Assembly (NCBI GenBank): GCA_964563495.1
Contig: CAZLYK010000063.1
Span: 1-28,720 of the forward strand
From: CAZLYK01 sp964563495
GTDB taxonomy: Bacteria > Acidobacteriota > Blastocatellia > RBC074
Direction of reading: 5' to 3'
Length of the DNA: 28,720 nt
The stretch's first letter is position 1, and the number at the start of each line of letters is the position of its first letter. The notes under the pieces were generated by a model, which was not told where the DNA came from, ran no database searches, and saw only the letters and a list, made by a program, of their open reading frames with translations. The position numbers were made by a program, and so were the translations under genes. Positions 26,025 through 28,720 of this stretch are shown piece after piece.

Positions 26025-26105
26025 TCAGTTGTGTCCCTGCCTCTGCAGACGAAAGACGGCGTCGCCTAAATCAACCCAATAAATATTGCCTTGATTGATC
26101 ACCAT
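26025..26105 (-). pseudogene. truncated MazF/PemK-type toxin stump
   Basis: The ATG at 26105 overlaps the antitoxin end and opens MVINQGNIYWVDLGDA, the typical MazF/PemK N-terminus (basic/Gly turn, I-Y-W-V-D-L-G). It then reads 10 unrelated residues and stops at 26025. The remaining roughly 90 residues of the RNase, including the conserved R-P-V-V strand, are missing and replaced by non-coding repeat sequence. The toxin is therefore inactive. This is a deletion or replacement scar at the edge of the DUF4062 cluster. Confidence 0.75.
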
Positions 26106-26353
26106 TCACCCTCCACGATTCGACGATGAGATGATCTCATTTGACGGAGACGCTTTTGCTCACCTGCTTCGGGCTCATCACTATATGCTTCGTTGATTCT
26201 GGCCAATAGACGTTGATTCTCTTGACGACGGATATATTCTTCAACAGCCAGGACAAAGATATGGCTCCGTGGAACTTGCAGGTCACGGGCAAGTTGTTCG
26301 ACCTTTTCGAAGAGCGATTCCTGGATTGAGATCGCTGTTTTGATATTAGCCAT
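26099..26353 (-). CDS. ribbon-helix-helix antitoxin (MazE-like partner)
   Basis: An 84-aa DNA-binding antitoxin. The N-terminus MANIKTAISIQESLFEKVEQLA is the RHH strand and first helix, followed by LQVPRSHIFVLAVEEYIRR as the second helix. A charged tail ends RRIVEGEW, which normally wraps the toxin. The toxin start codon overlaps its last codons. It would repress its own promoter and neutralise a MazF-type RNase, but the toxin here is only a stump, so the gene is an orphan antitoxin. The ATG at 26353 has AAAGG upstream; an upstream start at 26413 would run through the promoter-like repeats and is rejected. It could be a leftover, or could protect against a homologous toxin elsewhere. Confidence 0.85.
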   Translation of the reverse strand: MANIKTAISIQESLFEKVEQLARDLQVPRSHIFVLAVEEYIRRQENQRLLARINEAYSDEPEAGEQKRLRQMRSSHRRIVEGEW

Positions 26354-26374
26354 AGATACACCTTTCCGGATGGC

Positions 26375-26410
26375 TATCAGTATAACTTGCCGGTATACCG
26401 ATATCAGTAC
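26375..26410 (-). promoter_or_regulatory. antitoxin promoter with operator-like repeats
   Basis: On the minus strand TATACT (26384-26379) is a good -10 box and CTGATA, 17 nt upstream, a fair -35. The perfect palindrome CGGTATACCG (26391-26400) lies in the spacer. The direct repeat TATCAGTA occurs at 26375-26382 and 26402-26409, flanking it. This is what an autoregulated RHH operator usually looks like. The ATG is about 25 nt from the -10 box. Confidence 0.5.
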
Positions 26411-26471
26411 CATGAGCGACCCAAGCCATAGTTAAATTACAAAGATCGGCGGCTTCTTCTCCAAAACCGGG

Positions 26472-27089
26472 CTAGTCGCTCAATCTGTCCCATTCGCGGG
26501 CGAGTTCGAGGCATCTGATAGTGCCTCCCCTCATCGTCTTCTCGATCGCCTCTTCCGTGGCCGGTTCGCCCGACGACATCGTTTTCATGCCCGAATAGGC
26601 TCTGGCCGCCGCCGAGAGGCTGGCTTCCCAGACCGATTGCCCGGCGCCGGTCATGGCGCGTAACTGTGCCTGAGCCAGGTACCCGGAGGGGTAGCCTGGA
26701 AACATCCTGATGATCTCCTCTATCACTTTCTCGTAAGTCTCGGCTGAACGTTTTCGCACCTGACGCGATTTTTGAGATTCGATCTCCTTCAGGCCGATTC
26801 CGATCAACGCCATGCGAAACTTCGGAACGTGGGGCTCTAGCGAGATTGCTTTACGAGCTGACTCTGCGGCCTCGTCTGTCCGCCGGAGACGGATCAGCAC
26901 AAAGGAGCGCTCGTTGTGAGCGTGTGCGTACGATGGGTCGGCTTCGACAGCTATATCAAGTAGCCGGAGAGCCTCTTCAAAGAGCCGTCTGGCATCGTCG
27001 AACCTTCCCTGGGTCCCCGCCTCGAGACCTCGCGAGACGATCGCAAACGCCTGTTTTGTCAGTTGCTGTGCTTGTAGGTGATTTCCCAT
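26472..27089 (-). CDS. TPR protein coupled to the TIR gene
   Basis: A soluble protein of about 205 aa. TPR pairs are visible at FDDARRLFEEALRLLDIAVE and ADPSYAHAHNERSFVLIRL, then TDEAAESARKAISLEPHVP. A longer helical C-terminal part has no named domain. Three in-frame ATGs compete (27104, 27095, 27089). 27095 makes an ATGA overlap with the TIR stop, whereas 27089 has GGGAGAG at the best spacing and is used here. In every case it is translation-coupled to the TIR protein, so it is probably its regulator, inhibitor or sensor subunit. No enzymatic motif is seen. The 118 bp between its stop and the antitoxin start carry only the antitoxin promoter. Confidence 0.8.
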   Translation of the reverse strand: MGNHLQAQQLTKQAFAIVSRGLEAGTQGRFDDARRLFEEALRLLDIAVEADPSYAHAHNERSFVLIRLRRTDEAAESARKAISLEPHVPKFRMALIGIGLKEIESQKSRQVRKRSAETYEKVIEEIIRMFPGYPSGYLAQAQLRAMTGAGQSVWEASLSAAARAYSGMKTMSSGEPATEEAIEKTMRGGTIRCLELAREWDRLSD

Positions 27090-27091
27090 GA

Positions 27092-28666
27092 TCATCTCTC
27101 CCATTTCAGGCTTCTGACCGTAGCATCCATGAGGGGCGTGTGGCGGCAGTAGTCTTCAAATGTTCCCTTGAAGTAGAAGGCAAAGCTGAAGGTTGCGGGC
27201 TTCTCGAGCGTCTCGTGTTCGAGCGCTATCGCATAGCGTCTGTGCCACATCCGTTCCCCCCAGTGGGTGATTAGAAGATGTGGGCGCCGCTCTCCCTGAG
27301 CAAACCAGAATAGATGCACGCCGTGACATTCTGCTGCGTTTTTGGCCAACCAGAGCATGGCGCTGTCCCGGTACTCGTTGTAGAGCCAACGGTGATCGTC
27401 ATCCAAAGGGGGAATCTCATCGTATTCCGGATCGAGCACTCGCCGCACAACCGGCCCAAGGACGACCTCCCACACAACGCTACCGTAACCGAAGTCACGT
27501 TTGAAACCGGGAGTCATCTTGAGGTCACGATTAATTACGCCTCCGGAACCGGGAGCCGTGACTTCCTGCCATCCGGTCGTTTGTAGGGAGAACGGGATCC
27601 CCGAATGTTCCCCCCTGAACCGAGTCTCCGATTCCGAGTCGGCCAGGTGCACGAATTTGTCCTCGATCCCCAGGTCGAGTACTTCCCGCAGCGCGTTTGA
27701 CACGCCCTCGTAGTCAATCACGGCAACAGAGGGGATCCGGCGCAGCTCGGTCAAGTGGGTCGCCGCCCATCGGGTTTCTTCATTTTCTTTCAGGCGTTTG
27801 TCCTGTTCCCACTTTACGCACCAGTCCGCGATCCTGGTCTCCCCGGGTAAGTAGACCTCAATAATTCCAGAACTGCCGTTCTTCTCCACAAGTTGCCTCA
27901 TCTCGGTAAGGCAGTGGGAAGACTTGAAGTACCCGCTACTCGTAAAGATGATACCGGTACGTGAATTTGCGATGCCCCGAGTGATCGCTTCCTGGAACCG
28001 GTCGCGACTGTGCAACCGAATCAGGTACTCAGCGAACCACGGCTTCAAGTGGTTGGCGAGTGCAAGGTCTGTAATCCGGCGTGCCGCATCAACCCCCTCG
28101 CTCTTGTAGCTCACAAACACGTCGAAGCCCCTGCTCTCTTTCCGGTAGCACGTCCGCCCGTAACGACTCTTTGACCAGGCACGGCCCAGGACGGTCATTA
28201 GAAGAGGCAGAATCGCCAGAAGGTAGAGGTAACCGGGCATCGCCGGCAACCAGGCAGGGCTCACCGGCGTTCCATCCAAAACCCCGGCCAATAATCCCTG
28301 CCACAGAGTCGTTCGGACAATCATGCGGTAGCGTTGTGCTCCGAGACGTGCATAAGTGAGCGGCTGAAGGTGTTTAGGTAGAGACAAGGTCCAACTGGAG
28401 AACACCCCGTATGCAACCGCTGTCAGGATGCAAATCGAGAAGCTGCAAATCGCCAGGCCGAACAGGGAGGAGTGCCGAGGAGCAAATACCCACTCCAGTC
28501 CCCAGAAGGCTGCCAATGTCAGGACGAGTGGAACGGTCCACAAGTAGTCGGGAAAAGTCAGGGCGCCAAAACGTCGTTGATAAACCGGCCCGCCTCGACC
28601 AACTAGCAAGTATGCCGCTAACGCCCCGAGCAAAAGTGGAACAACTGTGACGAAGAATGTCGACAC
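27092..28666 (-). CDS. membrane-anchored TIR-domain protein
   Basis: A 524-aa protein. Hydrophobic helices near residues 3-22, 41-61, 67-90 and 142-162 anchor the N-terminus. A TIR domain follows at about 179-285: FDVFVSYKSEG (box 1), KPWFAEYLIRLHSRDRFQEAI, IIFTSSGYFKSS, and HCLTEMRQLV with Glu255 at the position of the catalytic glutamate of NAD-cleaving TIRs. A roughly 230-aa C-terminal region, beta-rich with many Trp and His residues, is not recognised. TIR proteins of this kind cleave NAD+ or make cyclic ADP-ribose signals in bacterial defence; activity here is inferred from the conserved Glu. The start is GTG at 28666 with GGAG about 10 nt upstream. The stop overlaps the start of the TPR gene. 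Confidence 0.85.
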   Translation of the reverse strand: MSTFFVTVVPLLLGALAAYLLVGRGGPVYQRRFGALTFPDYLWTVPLVLTLAAFWGLEWVFAPRHSSLFGLAICSFSICILTAVAYGVFSSWTLSLPKHLQPLTYARLGAQRYRMIVRTTLWQGLLAGVLDGTPVSPAWLPAMPGYLYLLAILPLLMTVLGRAWSKSRYGRTCYRKESRGFDVFVSYKSEGVDAARRITDLALANHLKPWFAEYLIRLHSRDRFQEAITRGIANSRTGIIFTSSGYFKSSHCLTEMRQLVEKNGSSGIIEVYLPGETRIADWCVKWEQDKRLKENEETRWAATHLTELRRIPSVAVIDYEGVSNALREVLDLGIEDKFVHLADSESETRFRGEHSGIPFSLQTTGWQEVTAPGSGGVINRDLKMTPGFKRDFGYGSVVWEVVLGPVVRRVLDPEYDEIPPLDDDHRWLYNEYRDSAMLWLAKNAAECHGVHLFWFAQGERRPHLLITHWGERMWHRRYAIALEHETLEKPATFSFAFYFKGTFEDYCRHTPLMDATVRSLKWER

Positions 28667-28720
28667 GGATCAGCCACTCCGGGGCAGGTCAAAATCGCAT
28701 GGGAATCACCGGCCATTCCA

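Noticed and set aside
26099..26413. Longer antitoxin start at 26413
   Set aside because: The extra 20 codons cover the promoter-like and operator-like repeats; the RHH fold begins right at the ATG at 26353, which has its own Shine-Dalgarno.
9877..28666. Prophage or integrative element carrying the island
   Set aside because: No integrase, transposase, structural phage gene, tRNA target or attachment-site direct repeat was seen within the window; flanks outside it cannot be judged.

Overview
The window looks like a chromosomal segment of a moderately GC-rich, hopanoid-making soil or sediment bacterium. Acidobacteriota (Blastocatellia-like) is my best guess. It rests on the mix of an NtrY-type kinase, an ATP-dependent PEP carboxykinase, an HpnA/HpnG/type-2 IDI cluster, and dispersed 'GACAGGATT'-type repeats behind gene ends. 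This is inference; no rRNA or other phylogenetic marker is present. I saw no tRNA, CRISPR array, transposase or integrase. Housekeeping half (1-9876): an NtrY-like membrane histidine kinase (minus strand) is divergent from a CPBP intramembrane protease and pckA (both plus). Convergent to pckA is a minus-strand run of glycosyltransferase, fni, hpnG, yjbQ and hpnA. The first three of these overlap by a few bases, so they are probably co-translated. Fni supplies IPP/DMAPP, HpnG acts on adenosylhopane and HpnA is a hopanoid-associated epimerase, so the run is an isoprenoid/hopanoid side-chain operon. Palindromic repeats of one family sit directly behind the stop codons of the CPBP gene, pckA, hpnA and yjbQ. 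Accessory half (9877-28666, all minus strand): a dense island of signalling or conflict-type proteins. In transcription order it has a membrane TIR protein with an overlapping TPR protein; a ribbon-helix-helix antitoxin with only a stump of its MazF-like toxin; four giant DUF4062 plus STAND/NACHT-like NTPase proteins (1269, 976, 1023 and 1388 aa); a small TPR protein; a 34-codon remnant of another DUF4062 start; and a TPR-zinc-ribbon-two-TM protein. The four giants share the N-terminal DUF4062 and P-loop NTPase but end differently: TPRs plus a UDP-sugar pyrophosphorylase-like domain, TPRs (two genes), or a long beta-propeller-like region. The main find is in this island. Two of the giants are practically identical over about 1.73 kb, covering exactly the DUF4062+NTPase module (one mismatch seen, residues 1-574), and then become unrelated at one codon where the TPR sensor begins. 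Their leaders are diverged, which points to recent gene conversion or module shuffling that keeps the engine constant and swaps the sensor. One of the pair carries a C-terminal domain resembling UDPGP/UAP nucleotidyltransferases without the catalytic N-terminal half, a fusion I do not know from described STAND proteins. I propose that the island is an NTPase-switch recognition system with exchangeable sensors (TPR, propeller, pseudo-UDPGP), possibly anti-phage. The biological role is inferred, not shown.
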